Assembly (NCBI GenBank): GCA_018266915.1
Contig: JAFDZM010000050.1
Location: 1-64,000 of the forward strand
Origin: Bacteroidota bacterium
GTDB lineage: Bacteria > Bacteroidota > Bacteroidia > Sphingobacteriales > Sphingobacteriaceae
Direction: 5' to 3'
Length of the DNA: 64,000 nucleotides
Notes under the pieces: model-generated
The model's database searches: none
Told to the model about the DNA's origin: nothing
Seen by the model: the letters and a program-made list of their open reading frames with translations, nothing else
Made by a program: the position numbers and the translations under genes
Shown here: positions 53,205 through 62,958 of the stretch, one piece after another
Layout: each line of letters opens with the position of its first letter
Numbering within the stretch: the stretch's first letter is position 1

Positions 53205-53546
53205 GAACCGTTGGAAACATCAGGATCATTTATCTTGAATATCAGAATTCCAAATCACCGTCTTCAATTTCTCAGGCAGAAAATATAAATTCCGAATCAC
53301 TGATTCGGAATTTACAAAATGAATTTAGCCTGAGCCGGACACATTATCTCCCATTGCTTAATAGTCTAAAATCAAGTACCTAGTCATTTAAAACTCATCC
53401 CTTGATCGAATAGTGTTCAATAACACGGATACTTCAAGGGCCTCATCCGCGTCTTAATTTTTTTTTCGTAAGAGTAGTTATCATCCGTTTGTACTGCGTA
53501 TTACCCATAACAAATTAGAAATACCAATTATTATCAACCAAAATTT
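53205..53546. other. 342-bp intergenic region before the sugar porter
   Basis: No gene seen. It holds a near-perfect palindrome at 53286-53314 (arms TAAATTCCGAATCA and TGATTCGGAATTTA, one central C) and a leader-like sequence at 53473-53516 that recurs before fecR (58255-58298). It marks the boundary between the integrase/nuclease pair and the fructan locus. Confidence 0.6.
53473..53516 (+). promoter_or_regulatory. Repeated leader sequence, copy A
   Basis: 44 nt beginning AGTAGTTATC and ending TATTACCCATAACAAATT. 37 of 44 positions match copy B before fecR, ungapped. It ends 30 nt before the sugar porter ATG. It may be a shared ECF-type promoter or a common mRNA leader. Confidence 0.5.
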
Positions 53547-54878
53547 ATGAGGAAAAATTCTGTCATAGCCTGGTCTATGGTCGTTGCCCTTGGTGGCTTT
53601 TTATTTGGATTTGATACCGCAGTGATTTCTGGGGCAGAAAAATCAATCCAGGCTTACTGGAATTTGTCTGTATTCCAGCATGGACTAACTATTTCTATTG
53701 CCTTAATAGGAACGGTAATGGGTTCATTGCTTGGCTCAAAACCATCAGACCGCTTTGGAAGGAAGAACACACTTTATTTTGTTGCTGCAGCCTATTTGCT
53801 ATCGTCCGTCGGTACCGCCTTTGCAACAAATTGGTATATATTCCTTGCATTTCGATTCCTTGGTGGCCTTGGCGTGGGTACCTCATCCGTTACTGCCCCT
53901 ATTTACATATCGGAAGTTTCGCCTGCCGACAGAAGGGGTAATTTAGTGGGTCTGTTCCAGTTTAACGTAGTACTTGGAATTATGATTTCATATCTATCCA
54001 ACTACCTTTTGGGCCAAGGCGGTGATGCGTCCTGGCGATGGATGCTAGGAGTACAGGCGTTTCCTTCCCTCGCATTCATCATTCTGATAAAATTCATACC
54101 CGAGAGCCCGCGTTGGCTGATACTTAAAAAAGGGGAGATCGAGAAGGCACTAGCTATCCTAAAAATTATCAATCCTTTAGACTACGACCGGGAACTGGCT
54201 GCGATTAAAAATTCAGAAGTCGATATTCATGGCAAAAAGCACAATAAATCCTTGTTTTCGGCTGAGTATAAAAAGCCGGTCCTTTTAGCGATGCTTTTTG
54301 CATTTTTCAACCAGGTTTCAGGCATTAACGCCATTATTTATTATGCACCACGCATTTTTGAGATGGCTGGTCTCGGCGCCCATTCATCTCTATTTTCTAC
54401 GGTAGGAATTGGAATGGTCAATTTCATTTTTACGTTGCTTGCCATTAATATAATCGACAAAGTCGGACGGAAGTTGCTTATGCTGATCGGTTCAGTCGGA
54501 CTAATCGGGTCGTTATTTCTCGTTGCATTCTCTTTTTACAGCGGGCATTTTAATGGATTTGCGATACCGATTTATGTCATGGTGTTCATTGCCTTTTTCG
54601 CATTTTCTCAAGGAGCCGTTATCTGGGTGTTCATTGCCGAGATATTTCCTAATCAGGTAAGGGCGCAGGGACAAACGCTGGGTAGTTCAACGCATTGGGT
54701 CATGGCCGCAATTATTGCATTTTCGTTTCCATTTTTCGCTGAGAAACTCGGCGGCGCTGTTACATTCTCCTTTTTTGGTACGATGATGGTCCTCCAACTG
54801 ATTTTCGTATGGTGGTTCATGCCTGAAACCAAGGGTAAATCACTGGAACAAATAGATACCAATATCGTGCTTCATTAA
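53547..54878 (+). CDS. MFS sugar porter (fructose-type)
   Basis: 443 residues, 12 predicted membrane helices. Sugar-porter signatures: GFDTAVISGAEKSIQAYW at helix 1, SDRFGRKN (loop 2-3), RFLGGLGVGTSSVTAPIYISEVSPADRRG, IPESPRWLI, and FNQVSGINAIIYYAPRIFE at helix 7, with MPETKGKSLEQID at the end. It imports hexose, probably fructose released by the GH32 enzyme two genes downstream. The fructokinase starts 2 bp after its stop, so the three genes form an operon. Confidence 0.95.
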   Translation: MRKNSVIAWSMVVALGGFLFGFDTAVISGAEKSIQAYWNLSVFQHGLTISIALIGTVMGSLLGSKPSDRFGRKNTLYFVAAAYLLSSVGTAFATNWYIFLAFRFLGGLGVGTSSVTAPIYISEVSPADRRGNLVGLFQFNVVLGIMISYLSNYLLGQGGDASWRWMLGVQAFPSLAFIILIKFIPESPRWLILKKGEIEKALAILKIINPLDYDRELAAIKNSEVDIHGKKHNKSLFSAEYKKPVLLAMLFAFFNQVSGINAIIYYAPRIFEMAGLGAHSSLFSTVGIGMVNFIFTLLAINIIDKVGRKLLMLIGSVGLIGSLFLVAFSFYSGHFNGFAIPIYVMVFIAFFAFSQGAVIWVFIAEIFPNQVRAQGQTLGSSTHWVMAAIIAFSFPFFAEKLGGAVTFSFFGTMMVLQLIFVWWFMPETKGKSLEQIDTNIVLH

Positions 54879-54880
54879 TT

Positions 54881-55786
54881 ATGACTATGAAACATAACGT
54901 ATTGCCAGCTATCTGTTTTGGGGAGGTGTTATGGGATATGCTTCCCGAAGGCCCTCAACCGGGCGGTGCCCCCTTGAACGTTGCTTATCATTTGAATAAG
55001 CGTGGCGTTAAGGCAAATATCTTCAGCAAAGTCGGCAACGACTTGCAGGGACAACAATTAAGCTCTCTTATTCACTCCTGGGGAGTAGGAAGGGATTTCT
55101 TGCAAATAGACATAGCGCATCCGACGAGCAAGGTGGTAGCAAAAATGAACGGCACGGAAGTAAGCTATGAAATTGTATTTCCTGTAGCCTGGGATTTTAT
55201 TGAAGATGCCGATAGCATCGCTCCATTCGTGGGTGAATCGACCTATTTTATTTACGGTAGTCTGGCGTCGCGAAATAACGTTACCAGGAATAGCTTGTTC
55301 CGTTTGCTTGACACCGAATGCATCAAGGTTTTTGACATCAATCTAAGGCCCCCGTTTATCAGTCGCGACCTGCTTGCTGAACTTCTGGCTAAGGCGAACA
55401 TCGTAAAGTTCAATCAGTCCGAATTGGAAATGGTACAATCGGTTTTCGGGGGCTCATTTAGCAATGAAGTATCGCAAATACGGTTTATACAAGATAAGTT
55501 TAAAGTAGCCGAGATTATCGTTACAAAAGGTGAATTCGGAGCCTCCTACTATAAAAACCATCAAATTTTTCACGCCTGGGGAAGTGAAGTGAATGTCCAG
55601 GACACCATTGGCAGCGGGGACTCATTCCTCGCGGCATTTATCGCCGGTCATTTTCTTAATAAAGGGCCGCAGGAAATTATAAAAGATGCTGTCGCAATGG
55701 GCGCTTTCATAGCTACAAAAAAAGGAGGATGTCCTGAATACAGCCTTGCCGAGTATAGACTATTTAAAGAACAATTCATTAAGTAA
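54881..55786 (+). CDS. Fructokinase-like PfkB family carbohydrate kinase
   Basis: 301 residues. PfkB motifs: CFGEVLWDMLPEGPQPGGAPLNVAYHLNKRGV, KVGNDLQGQQL, and the C-terminal signature VQDTIGSGDSFLAAFIAGHFL with catalytic Asp in GSGDS. Context (sugar porter before, GH32 after) makes fructose the likely substrate, giving fructose 6-phosphate. Overlaps or abuts both neighbours closely. Confidence 0.92.
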   Translation: MTMKHNVLPAICFGEVLWDMLPEGPQPGGAPLNVAYHLNKRGVKANIFSKVGNDLQGQQLSSLIHSWGVGRDFLQIDIAHPTSKVVAKMNGTEVSYEIVFPVAWDFIEDADSIAPFVGESTYFIYGSLASRNNVTRNSLFRLLDTECIKVFDINLRPPFISRDLLAELLAKANIVKFNQSELEMVQSVFGGSFSNEVSQIRFIQDKFKVAEIIVTKGEFGASYYKNHQIFHAWGSEVNVQDTIGSGDSFLAAFIAGHFLNKGPQEIIKDAVAMGAFIATKKGGCPEYSLAEYRLFKEQFIK

Positions 55787-55793
55787 ACAATCT

Positions 55794-57293
55794 ATGAATA
55801 CAAAATTTAAGGAGCGTCTGTTGATTATGGCCTCCCTGACGGTGATCCTGGGAAACAGCCCTCTACTCTCGGAAGCGCAAGATACCAGCGGAATCTACCA
55901 TGAGGAATACCGCCCGCAGGTGCACTTTTCACCTAAAGCACACTGGGTTAATGATCCCAACGGGATGGTCTATTTCAAAGGTACGTATCACCTGTTTTTT
56001 CAAGACTATCCGAAGGGCACTACATGGGGGCCCATGCACTGGGGGCATGCGATCAGCAAAGATCTGATGCATTGGAAAGAGTTGCCGATTGCCTTATATC
56101 CGGATAGCTTGGGTTATATTTTTTCCGGGAGCGCCGTCATCGATTCAAATAACACTTCCGGGTTTGGTAAGAATGGTAAGATACCTTTAGTGGCAATTTT
56201 TACCCATCACGACCCGCAGCTTGAAAAAGCCGGCAAAGAGAATTACCAGAACGAAAGTCTTGCTTACAGCCTCGATGATGGTTACACTTGGACCAAATAT
56301 GCCGGCAATCCCGTGTTGAAGAATCCCGGCCTACGTGACTTTCGCGACCCTAAGGTCATGTGGTATGTGAAAGGAAAAAAGTGGATAATGACGTTGGCAA
56401 CAAAGGATCATATTACCTTTTACTCGTCGCCTGATTTAAAAAATTGGAAGAAGGAAAGCGAGTTTGGCAAAGACTTGGGTGCCCACGGAGGAGTGTGGGA
56501 ATGCCCGGACTTATTCCCATTAAAGCTCAATGAGAAGACCTATTGGGTGTTGATCGTCAATCTGAACCCGGGTGGGCCTAACGGAGGATCTGCAACTCAA
56601 TATTTCATAGGTGACTTTGATGGCACAACGTTTTCGCCAAACGATGGTAAAACACGATGGCTGGACTATGGTACAGATGAATATGCTGGTGTTACCTGGA
56701 ACAACACTGGTAACCGCAGGATTTTTTTGGGCTGGATGAGTAACTGGCAATATGCTAACCAGGTACCAACAAAAGGATGGCGAAATGCCATGACCATACC
56801 CAGAGAACTCACCTTATTTAAAGAGAAGGACGGTTTATATGTAAGATCGCTACCGGTAAAGGAAATAAATGCGATTGAACTAAAGAAGCCACAAGATCAC
56901 AGACCTGAGTTACCCAAAGCCTTGCCCGGACAATATCTGATAAAATTAAAAACTAAACGGTTAGCTGACTATTCGATTATCCTTTCAAATTCAGCCAACG
57001 AAAAATTAATCATCGGCTTTGACAAAGTTAAAGACCAATATTTTATTGACCGTACTAAATCAGGCAGAACAGATTTTTCCGGTAATTTCCCAAGTATAGC
57101 ATATGCTCCAAGACTTTCAGATGTCAACAATTCAGAAATGCTTTTATTGGTGGACAGGTCCTCTGTTGAACTTTTTGCAGATGATGGCCGGACTGTGATG
57201 ACAAGCATTGTCTTTCCTGCTAAGCCATATAATCATATCGACTTGAAATTGGTTAAAATAATCCAATTAATTCCTTTATATGGGATTTGGTAA
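55794..57293 (+). CDS. GH32 fructanase (levanase/inulinase-type), secreted
   Basis: 499 residues from the ATG at 55794, which is followed by a signal peptide (RLLIMASLTVILGNSPLLSEAQ). GH32 catalytic set: WVNDPNGMVYF (nucleophile Asp), LRDFRDPKVMWY (transition-state Asp) and GGVWECPDLFPL (acid/base Glu), and the C-terminal beta-sandwich with LLLVDRSSVELFADDGRTVMTS. It releases fructose from fructans or sucrose; whether it prefers levan or inulin cannot be told. Last gene of the catabolic operon; a hairpin follows. Confidence 0.95.
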   Translation: MNTKFKERLLIMASLTVILGNSPLLSEAQDTSGIYHEEYRPQVHFSPKAHWVNDPNGMVYFKGTYHLFFQDYPKGTTWGPMHWGHAISKDLMHWKELPIALYPDSLGYIFSGSAVIDSNNTSGFGKNGKIPLVAIFTHHDPQLEKAGKENYQNESLAYSLDDGYTWTKYAGNPVLKNPGLRDFRDPKVMWYVKGKKWIMTLATKDHITFYSSPDLKNWKKESEFGKDLGAHGGVWECPDLFPLKLNEKTYWVLIVNLNPGGPNGGSATQYFIGDFDGTTFSPNDGKTRWLDYGTDEYAGVTWNNTGNRRIFLGWMSNWQYANQVPTKGWRNAMTIPRELTLFKEKDGLYVRSLPVKEINAIELKKPQDHRPELPKALPGQYLIKLKTKRLADYSIILSNSANEKLIIGFDKVKDQYFIDRTKSGRTDFSGNFPSIAYAPRLSDVNNSEMLLLVDRSSVELFADDGRTVMTSIVFPAKPYNHIDLKLVKIIQLIPLYGIW

Positions 57294-57331
57294 AGAAAAA
57301 ACAGAGAGATCTGTGATTTAGTTGGTGTTGG

Positions 57332-57367
57332 GCGCTTCCTCTGAGAGGGGAGCGCTTTGTTCGTTTG
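57332..57367 (+). terminator. Probable terminator after the fructan operon
   Basis: GCGCTTCC / GGGAGCGC stem (57332-57355, one G-T pair) with a TCTGAGA loop and then TTTGTTCGTTTG. The 220 bp that follow to the sigma gene show no other feature. Confidence 0.55.
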
Positions 57368-57590
57368 TATGGTAATGAAATATTTGAAATGCTGGCGTTT
57401 TAAAATAAGGCAAAATTTGTAACTTACAGAATGCTGGCTTGTACGCTTTTGCTTGAGAAGGATTCAACCAATATATAGTACAAATGGCGGAGTTAAGGTA
57501 TAACGGAAGCCACTCTTTTATTGTTATAATATAGCTTTAAAAGACTAATTTTAACCAATTTAAACTGTAATTTAAGATAAGGACGCGCCA

Positions 57591-58211
57591 ATGGATGCTT
57601 CATCCGAAAGTGAAATCAGCACGTTACTTTATGATCTGAAAAGGGGAAGTGAACGGGCATTTGAGCGTTTGTACAAGATGCATAGCGGCATTCTGCTTGC
57701 CAATATCCGGGGCCTCGTTAAAGATCAGGAGGTCGCGCGCGAAATTCTGCAAGATCTCTATGTCAGAGTGTGGGAGAATCGCGCGTCGATTGACCCATCA
57801 AAATCCTATAAATCTTTTTTATTTACCGTCGCCCGGAACCTGGTTTACGATCATTTCAGAAAAATCTCACTCGACCAGAAAAAGCGTAGTGAACTTATGA
57901 GAACGGCCTTGACGGTCTACAGCCATGTAGAAGAATCTATATTGCAAAAAGAAAGCGAAGCTGTCCTTACAGAAGCCATTAATCATTTGCCCGACCAATG
58001 CCGCAGGGTTTACCAGCTTAGTAAAATTGATGGCAAAAGCCATAAGGAAATTAGCGAATTGCTCAATATTTCCCTGGCTACCGTCAATAATCATATCGTA
58101 AAAGCCAATCGGCAGATCCGCTCATTTGTCCTCAAGCAAAGCGGCAAAACTGAGCAAACAGAACTTTCACTTCTTTTAATCGCCACGCTTTTGTTGCAGC
58201 TTAAATTATAG
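57591..58211 (+). CDS. ECF (FecI-type) sigma factor
   Basis: 206 residues. Region 2: AFERLYKMHSGILLANIRGLVKDQEVAREILQDLYVRVWENR ... KSYKSFLFTVARNLVYDHFRK; region 4: ITEAINHLPDQCRRVYQLSKIDGKSHKEISELLNISLATVNNHIVKA, with the helix-turn-helix. The C-terminus ends in a hydrophobic stretch (LSLLLIATLLLQLKL), as often seen in Bacteroidota PUL sigma factors. Paired with the FecR gene that follows and expected to drive susC/susD. Confidence 0.94.
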   Translation: MDASSESEISTLLYDLKRGSERAFERLYKMHSGILLANIRGLVKDQEVAREILQDLYVRVWENRASIDPSKSYKSFLFTVARNLVYDHFRKISLDQKKRSELMRTALTVYSHVEESILQKESEAVLTEAINHLPDQCRRVYQLSKIDGKSHKEISELLNISLATVNNHIVKANRQIRSFVLKQSGKTEQTELSLLLIATLLLQLKL

Positions 58212-58254
58212 GTTTTCCCTTGCCAGGCCTGTTTTTTATTTTTTTATCCGGAGG

Positions 58255-58298
58255 AGTAGTTATCCTCTGTTTCTCATTCGTATTACCCATAACCAATT
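58255..58298 (+). promoter_or_regulatory. Repeated leader sequence, copy B
   Basis: 44 nt beginning AGTAGTTATC and ending ACCCATAACCAATT; 37 of 44 match copy A at 53473. It ends 7 nt before the fecR ATG. Confidence 0.5.
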
Positions 58299-58305
58299 GT
58301 AAAAG

Positions 58306-59460
58306 ATGAACCGCATAGAAGAGTTACTATCGAAGTTCAGAGATAATAAATGTTCCCTGAAAGAGTTGGAGGAATTGCTGGACTTTTTTCGCGAAGACAC
58401 TTATGCTGAGGAACTTAAAGTTGCTATCGGACAGCAACTTGAACGAATGGATGTGCCTGTAGCTGCATCCGGTGAGGAGACAGACGAGATTTATGAAGCT
58501 GTCCTGAAAAAGATATCACCTCCCCGCACCCTCTGGTCGTTGAAGCCTCGTGTGTGGTTCTCTGCTGCAGCTGTAGTCCTTATATGCCTGACCGCTATAT
58601 TCTTCCTCTTGCGAAACGGCGAACCTCTAACGAAACCTAAAATTGCTGCTGCCCACATCATTCCTGCCGCAAATCGGGCAACACTTACGTTGGCAAACGG
58701 CAAGACGATCACGCTTAACGATGCGCCTTCCGGGAAATTGGCGCAAGATGGCAATGCAGTAATCAGCAAGACCCAAACCGGACGGATCGTTTACACAACA
58801 GCCGGAAGCTCTAATGCGTCTGCCAAGATCGCTTTTAACAAAATAACCACACCGCGTGGTGGCACCTATGATGTTATCCTATCCGATGGTTCGCATGTCT
58901 GGTTAAATGCAGGTTCGTCTTTAAGTTATCCATCTGATTTTAAAGATGGAGAACGTGTCGTGGAGCTAACCGGCGAAGCATATTTCGAGATTGCGCATAA
59001 TGGAAAAGCGTTTAAAGTCATCGGAAAACGTGAAACCGTGAATGTACTCGGAACTCATTTCAACATAGAGGATTACGACGACGAGCCCGTCGCTAAGACA
59101 ACCTTGTTACAAGGTTCTGTAAAATTATCTGGCAAGCATCAGGAAGTATTACTGGTACCGGGGCAAATGGGCGTGAACGACGAAACGGATCATATCAGTA
59201 TTTCCCAGGCCAATATAGATGAAGTAATGGCCTGGAAAAATGGGTTGTTTGTTTTCAATAACGAAAGTATAGCCCAAATTATGCGGAAAGCTTCGCGCTG
59301 GTATGATGTAGATGTCCAGTACCAGGACAATATTCCAAATAAGAGACTTTGGGGCACTGTATCGCGATACAAGACGATTACAGAGCTCATGGACAATATT
59401 GCCATTGCAGGCAAAATCAAGTATAAGATAGAGGGAAGGAGGATAACTGTGATGAAATAG
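58306..59460 (+). CDS. FecR family anti-sigma factor
   Basis: 384 residues. N-terminal cytoplasmic anti-sigma domain, one membrane helix near 87-106 (RVWFSAAAVVLICLTAIFFLLR), then the periplasmic FecR domain: FNKITTPRGGTYDVILSDGSHVWLNAGSSLSYPSDFKDGERVVELTGEAYFEIAHNGKAFKVI and the C-terminal DUF4974-like part (NNESIAQIMRKASRWYDVDVQYQ). It holds the ECF sigma until SusC reports substrate through its STN domain. Confidence 0.95.
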   Translation: MNRIEELLSKFRDNKCSLKELEELLDFFREDTYAEELKVAIGQQLERMDVPVAASGEETDEIYEAVLKKISPPRTLWSLKPRVWFSAAAVVLICLTAIFFLLRNGEPLTKPKIAAAHIIPAANRATLTLANGKTITLNDAPSGKLAQDGNAVISKTQTGRIVYTTAGSSNASAKIAFNKITTPRGGTYDVILSDGSHVWLNAGSSLSYPSDFKDGERVVELTGEAYFEIAHNGKAFKVIGKRETVNVLGTHFNIEDYDDEPVAKTTLLQGSVKLSGKHQEVLLVPGQMGVNDETDHISISQANIDEVMAWKNGLFVFNNESIAQIMRKASRWYDVDVQYQDNIPNKRLWGTVSRYKTITELMDNIAIAGKIKYKIEGRRITVMK

Positions 59461-59483
59461 CTTTACTTTTTTGGCCAAAAAAT

Positions 59484-59509
59484 AACCAGAAGCCGGCCAG
59501 CCTCTGGTT
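59484..59509 (+). repeat. Hairpin in the fecR-susC intergenic region
   Basis: Arms AACCAGA and TCTGGTT around 12 nt. No T-run follows; it may act as a leader structure or attenuator for susC. Confidence 0.35.
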
Positions 59510-59590
59510 ACAAGCAGCTGATGGGGCTGCCAAGGGCCTTTAGTTGATCATATTACCGATATAACCAATTTCCTAAAAAACCACATTCAA

Positions 59591-62500
59591 ATGTATGTAA
59601 ATTTTATCGCACATCGATGCAAGGCATCTTTGTGTGTATCCCCTAAATTATGGCGAGTTATGAAGCTTTCATTCCTCCTTATTTTTGCCGCGCTTTTGCA
59701 GGTCAGTGCTACTACCAAAGCTCAGCAAATTACCTTAAATAAAACAAACGCCAGTTTGAGCGAGACGCTGGATGAGGTCCGCAGGCAAAGTGGATACAGC
59801 CTTTTGTCTGACGCTGATATCGTCAATCAAGGTAATTCAGTAACCGTACACGTCAAAAATATTTCACTCGACGCTGCACTGCGATTAATCCTGGCAAATC
59901 AACCCTTTTCATATGTAATTAATAATAAGACGATTGTCATTTATGCGAAAAGTAAACTGCCCGGCGACAAAGCCCAGATCAAAAGTGTTTCGGGACAGGT
60001 GACGGATAACAACGGGCAGCCTCTTCCGGGAATTACAGTCAGATTAAAAGATAGCCAGCAGGCTACCGTAACGGACAAAAATGGGGTTTATCATATCAAC
60101 GTACCTGACGAAAATGCCATTTTGATTTTTCAGTCTATAGGATTTGCTACCCAGGAAATTCCCGTCCAGGGCCGTACCACTATCGATGTCAAATTGGTTG
60201 AAGAAAACAGCAGATTAAATGAGGTGATTGTAACCGGCTATAAGACTGAACGAAAAAAAGACATTTCCGGTGCTGTTTCCATAGTAGACGTGGGCGAAAC
60301 TTTAAAGGAGTCGAATTCCAATATTTTGACATCACTTCAATCCCGCGTTCCGGGTATTGAAATCGAATCTGACGGCACACCTGGCGGCGATGGTACAAGC
60401 ATCAGGATCAGGGGATTTTCTTCGCTGAGTGCAAATGGCCCGCTTTTCGTAATAGATGGGGTTGCCACAACCTATTCCGGAGCATTAAACCCCGCAGATA
60501 TCGAGTCCATCCAGGTATTGAAAGATGCGGCGTCAGCATCCATCTATGGTTCAAGGGCGAATAACGGAGTCATTGTCATCACAACAAAAAAGGGGAAAAC
60601 GACCAAGCCTGTTATCACCTTCAACTCATATTATGGTCAGGAACGCCTGATCGATAATAACTTTCAGATGTTGAACTCGCAGCAATGGGCAAACGTTTTG
60701 TGGCAGGCAGAAAAGAATTCGGGAGAGTCGCCGTCGAACCCGGTATTGGGAGCCGGCGCAACGCCGGTAATTCCTCAGTACCTCGATGCAGCCAAAACAC
60801 TTCCCTCTGCAAGCACGAACTGGATAGATGCAATTATGCGTCATTCGACCAATCAGAACTACGACTTTGGCGTTGGACAGTCACTTGACAGATCTAACTA
60901 TTATTTTGGGATGGGTTATAACAATGAGCAGGGTATTGAAAAATATACGGGCTATGATCGGTATACGGCACGCTTCAATTCTTCATTTAAATTAACCAAC
61001 AGGATATCAATAGGCGAAAATGTGAGCGTGGCCAATTTCCATGAAGTGAAGGGCAACTCGCTTTATGACGCTGTCTTGCAGAACCCGTTGATACCTGTAT
61101 ATGCTAACGACGGCAACTTCGGCGGACCGGTGGACGGGCTGGGTGATAAACTGAATCCCCTCGCTGAACTTTATTTTAATAAAGATAACAAGTCGAAAAA
61201 CTGGCGCGTATTCGGAAATGTTTTCGCCGATGTTTCGATCCTTCCCGGTTTGAATTTCCATAGCAGTTTCGGTGTGGACCATAATAACAGCACCTTACGC
61301 GCTTTTACGCCAAGCTTTACTGAAGGGCGTTTTGTAATACGAGATAACTTTCTTACGCAATCAGAAAGCGACGGCCTGGATTGGACGGCTACAAATACGC
61401 TGAATTACAAATATCAACTGGGTAAACATTCATTTGAACTATTCGGCGGTATAGAAGCCATCAAATCAACCTCGAATGCGTTTTCTGCTTCAGGAAAGGA
61501 TTTTTTGGAAAACAATTACTCGTATGCCTATCTCGGCAATGCCGAAGCGCAAAATGGCATGACCGGCGGCGCTAACGGATATACACTATATTCACAGTTT
61601 GGCAAGTTCAACTATAACTACGATAACAAATACCTTTTTGCAGCAACAGTAAGGCGTGATGGTTCTTCACGCTTTGGTGCAGCTAATCAATACGGCGTAT
61701 TCCCTGGATTTTCTGCTGCCTGGAGAGCAAAAAACGAAGATTTTCTGAAGGATGTAGTCTGGCTTGATGACCTAAAACTTCGTGCTTCCTGGGGTATAAC
61801 CGGTAACCAGGAGATTGGCGACTATAACACCCTGAATTTTTACGCTACCAACCACGAGTTCGGTACTTATGATATTCAGGGAACAAATACCAGCTCGCAA
61901 ACGGCATTCTTCGCTACTCAATTAGGTAATGCCCAATTGAAGTGGGAATCGCAAAAACAAACAGATATTGGCTTAGACTTTACCATATTCCGTTCATTAA
62001 CGGTTTCTGCTGACTATTATAATAAGGTGAGTACAAATGTACTGATCAACCCAGTGTTATTGGCTGTTTACGGGGGCGCAAATCCACCTTATATAAACGC
62101 CGGTTCCTTTGGGAACAAAGGCCTTGAATTACAGTTGAGCTATAAGGACAACAACGCCGGAGACTTCCATTACGGCGTTGATTTCAATATTGCCTTTAAT
62201 AGCAATAAAGTATTAAGCCTGACTAATGGTGTTCCTTACATTTTAGGGACCTACGCCAACAGGTTAACGCCGGGGCAGCCTGTGTCAGAATTTTATGGAT
62301 ACGTGGCTGACGGGCTATTTACGAGCCAGGCTGAAGTCGATAATTCAGCCAGTCAGCCAGGAAAAGGTCTGGGCCGGATAAAATATAAGGACCTGAATGG
62401 TGACGGCGTGATTGATAGCAAGGACCAAACTAACATCGGAAACCCGAATCCAAAATTTATTTCCGGTTTAAACCTGCACGCAAGCTATAGAAATTTTGAC

Positions 62501-62944
62501 GCGTCGGTATTTTTAAGTGGTGCATATGGCAACAAAATATACAATTCCATCAGGACACTGACAGATTTCGCTTATTTCCCATTCAACTTCGGTAAGGCAA
62601 CGCTGAACGCCTGGTCGACGTCTAATACCAATTCAACCATACCTGAATTGAATACAGCTAATCTTAATAATGAGCTTCGATACTCAAGTTACTTTGTTGA
62701 AAACGGCTCTTATTTAAAAATAAAGAGCATCCAGGTCGGATACTCGTTGCCCAAATCCGTTTTGTCGAAAATCGGAGTAGGCACCCTGAGGTTTTATATT
62801 CAGGGACAGAACCTGTTCACATTTACCAAGTATTCTGGAATGGACCCGCAAGTTGGGGCAGGGGGAGTGCTTAGCGAGGGGATTGACTCTCAATTTTACC
62901 CGCATTCACGCAGTGTCAACATAGGTTTAAATGTAAAATTTTAA
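59591..62944 (+). CDS. SusC/RagA TonB-dependent receptor with STN domain
   Basis: 1117 residues. A pre-signal extension (CVSPKLWR) and signal peptide (MKLSFLLIFAALLQVSATTKAQQ), which is usual for this subgroup; STN domain (ITLNKTNASLSETLDEVRRQSGYSLLSDADIV ... SLDAALRLILANQPFSYVINNKTIVIY), which contacts FecR; carboxypeptidase-regulatory domain (VSGQVTDNNGQPLPGITVRLKDSQQATVTDKNGVYHI); plug with VLKDAASASIYGSRANNGVIVITTKKGK; C-terminal 22-strand barrel ending NIGLNVKF. It imports oligosaccharide, here probably fructan, across the outer membrane. Confidence 0.96.
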   Translation: MYVNFIAHRCKASLCVSPKLWRVMKLSFLLIFAALLQVSATTKAQQITLNKTNASLSETLDEVRRQSGYSLLSDADIVNQGNSVTVHVKNISLDAALRLILANQPFSYVINNKTIVIYAKSKLPGDKAQIKSVSGQVTDNNGQPLPGITVRLKDSQQATVTDKNGVYHINVPDENAILIFQSIGFATQEIPVQGRTTIDVKLVEENSRLNEVIVTGYKTERKKDISGAVSIVDVGETLKESNSNILTSLQSRVPGIEIESDGTPGGDGTSIRIRGFSSLSANGPLFVIDGVATTYSGALNPADIESIQVLKDAASASIYGSRANNGVIVITTKKGKTTKPVITFNSYYGQERLIDNNFQMLNSQQWANVLWQAEKNSGESPSNPVLGAGATPVIPQYLDAAKTLPSASTNWIDAIMRHSTNQNYDFGVGQSLDRSNYYFGMGYNNEQGIEKYTGYDRYTARFNSSFKLTNRISIGENVSVANFHEVKGNSLYDAVLQNPLIPVYANDGNFGGPVDGLGDKLNPLAELYFNKDNKSKNWRVFGNVFADVSILPGLNFHSSFGVDHNNSTLRAFTPSFTEGRFVIRDNFLTQSESDGLDWTATNTLNYKYQLGKHSFELFGGIEAIKSTSNAFSASGKDFLENNYSYAYLGNAEAQNGMTGGANGYTLYSQFGKFNYNYDNKYLFAATVRRDGSSRFGAANQYGVFPGFSAAWRAKNEDFLKDVVWLDDLKLRASWGITGNQEIGDYNTLNFYATNHEFGTYDIQGTNTSSQTAFFATQLGNAQLKWESQKQTDIGLDFTIFRSLTVSADYYNKVSTNVLINPVLLAVYGGANPPYINAGSFGNKGLELQLSYKDNNAGDFHYGVDFNIAFNSNKVLSLTNGVPYILGTYANRLTPGQPVSEFYGYVADGLFTSQAEVDNSASQPGKGLGRIKYKDLNGDGVIDSKDQTNIGNPNPKFISGLNLHASYRNFDASVFLSGAYGNKIYNSIRTLTDFAYFPFNFGKATLNAWSTSNTNSTIPELNTANLNNELRYSSYFVENGSYLKIKSIQVGYSLPKSVLSKIGVGTLRFYIQGQNLFTFTKYSGMDPQVGAGGVLSEGIDSQFYPHSRSVNIGLNVKF

Positions 62945-62958
62945 TGGAAAAAGTTATC

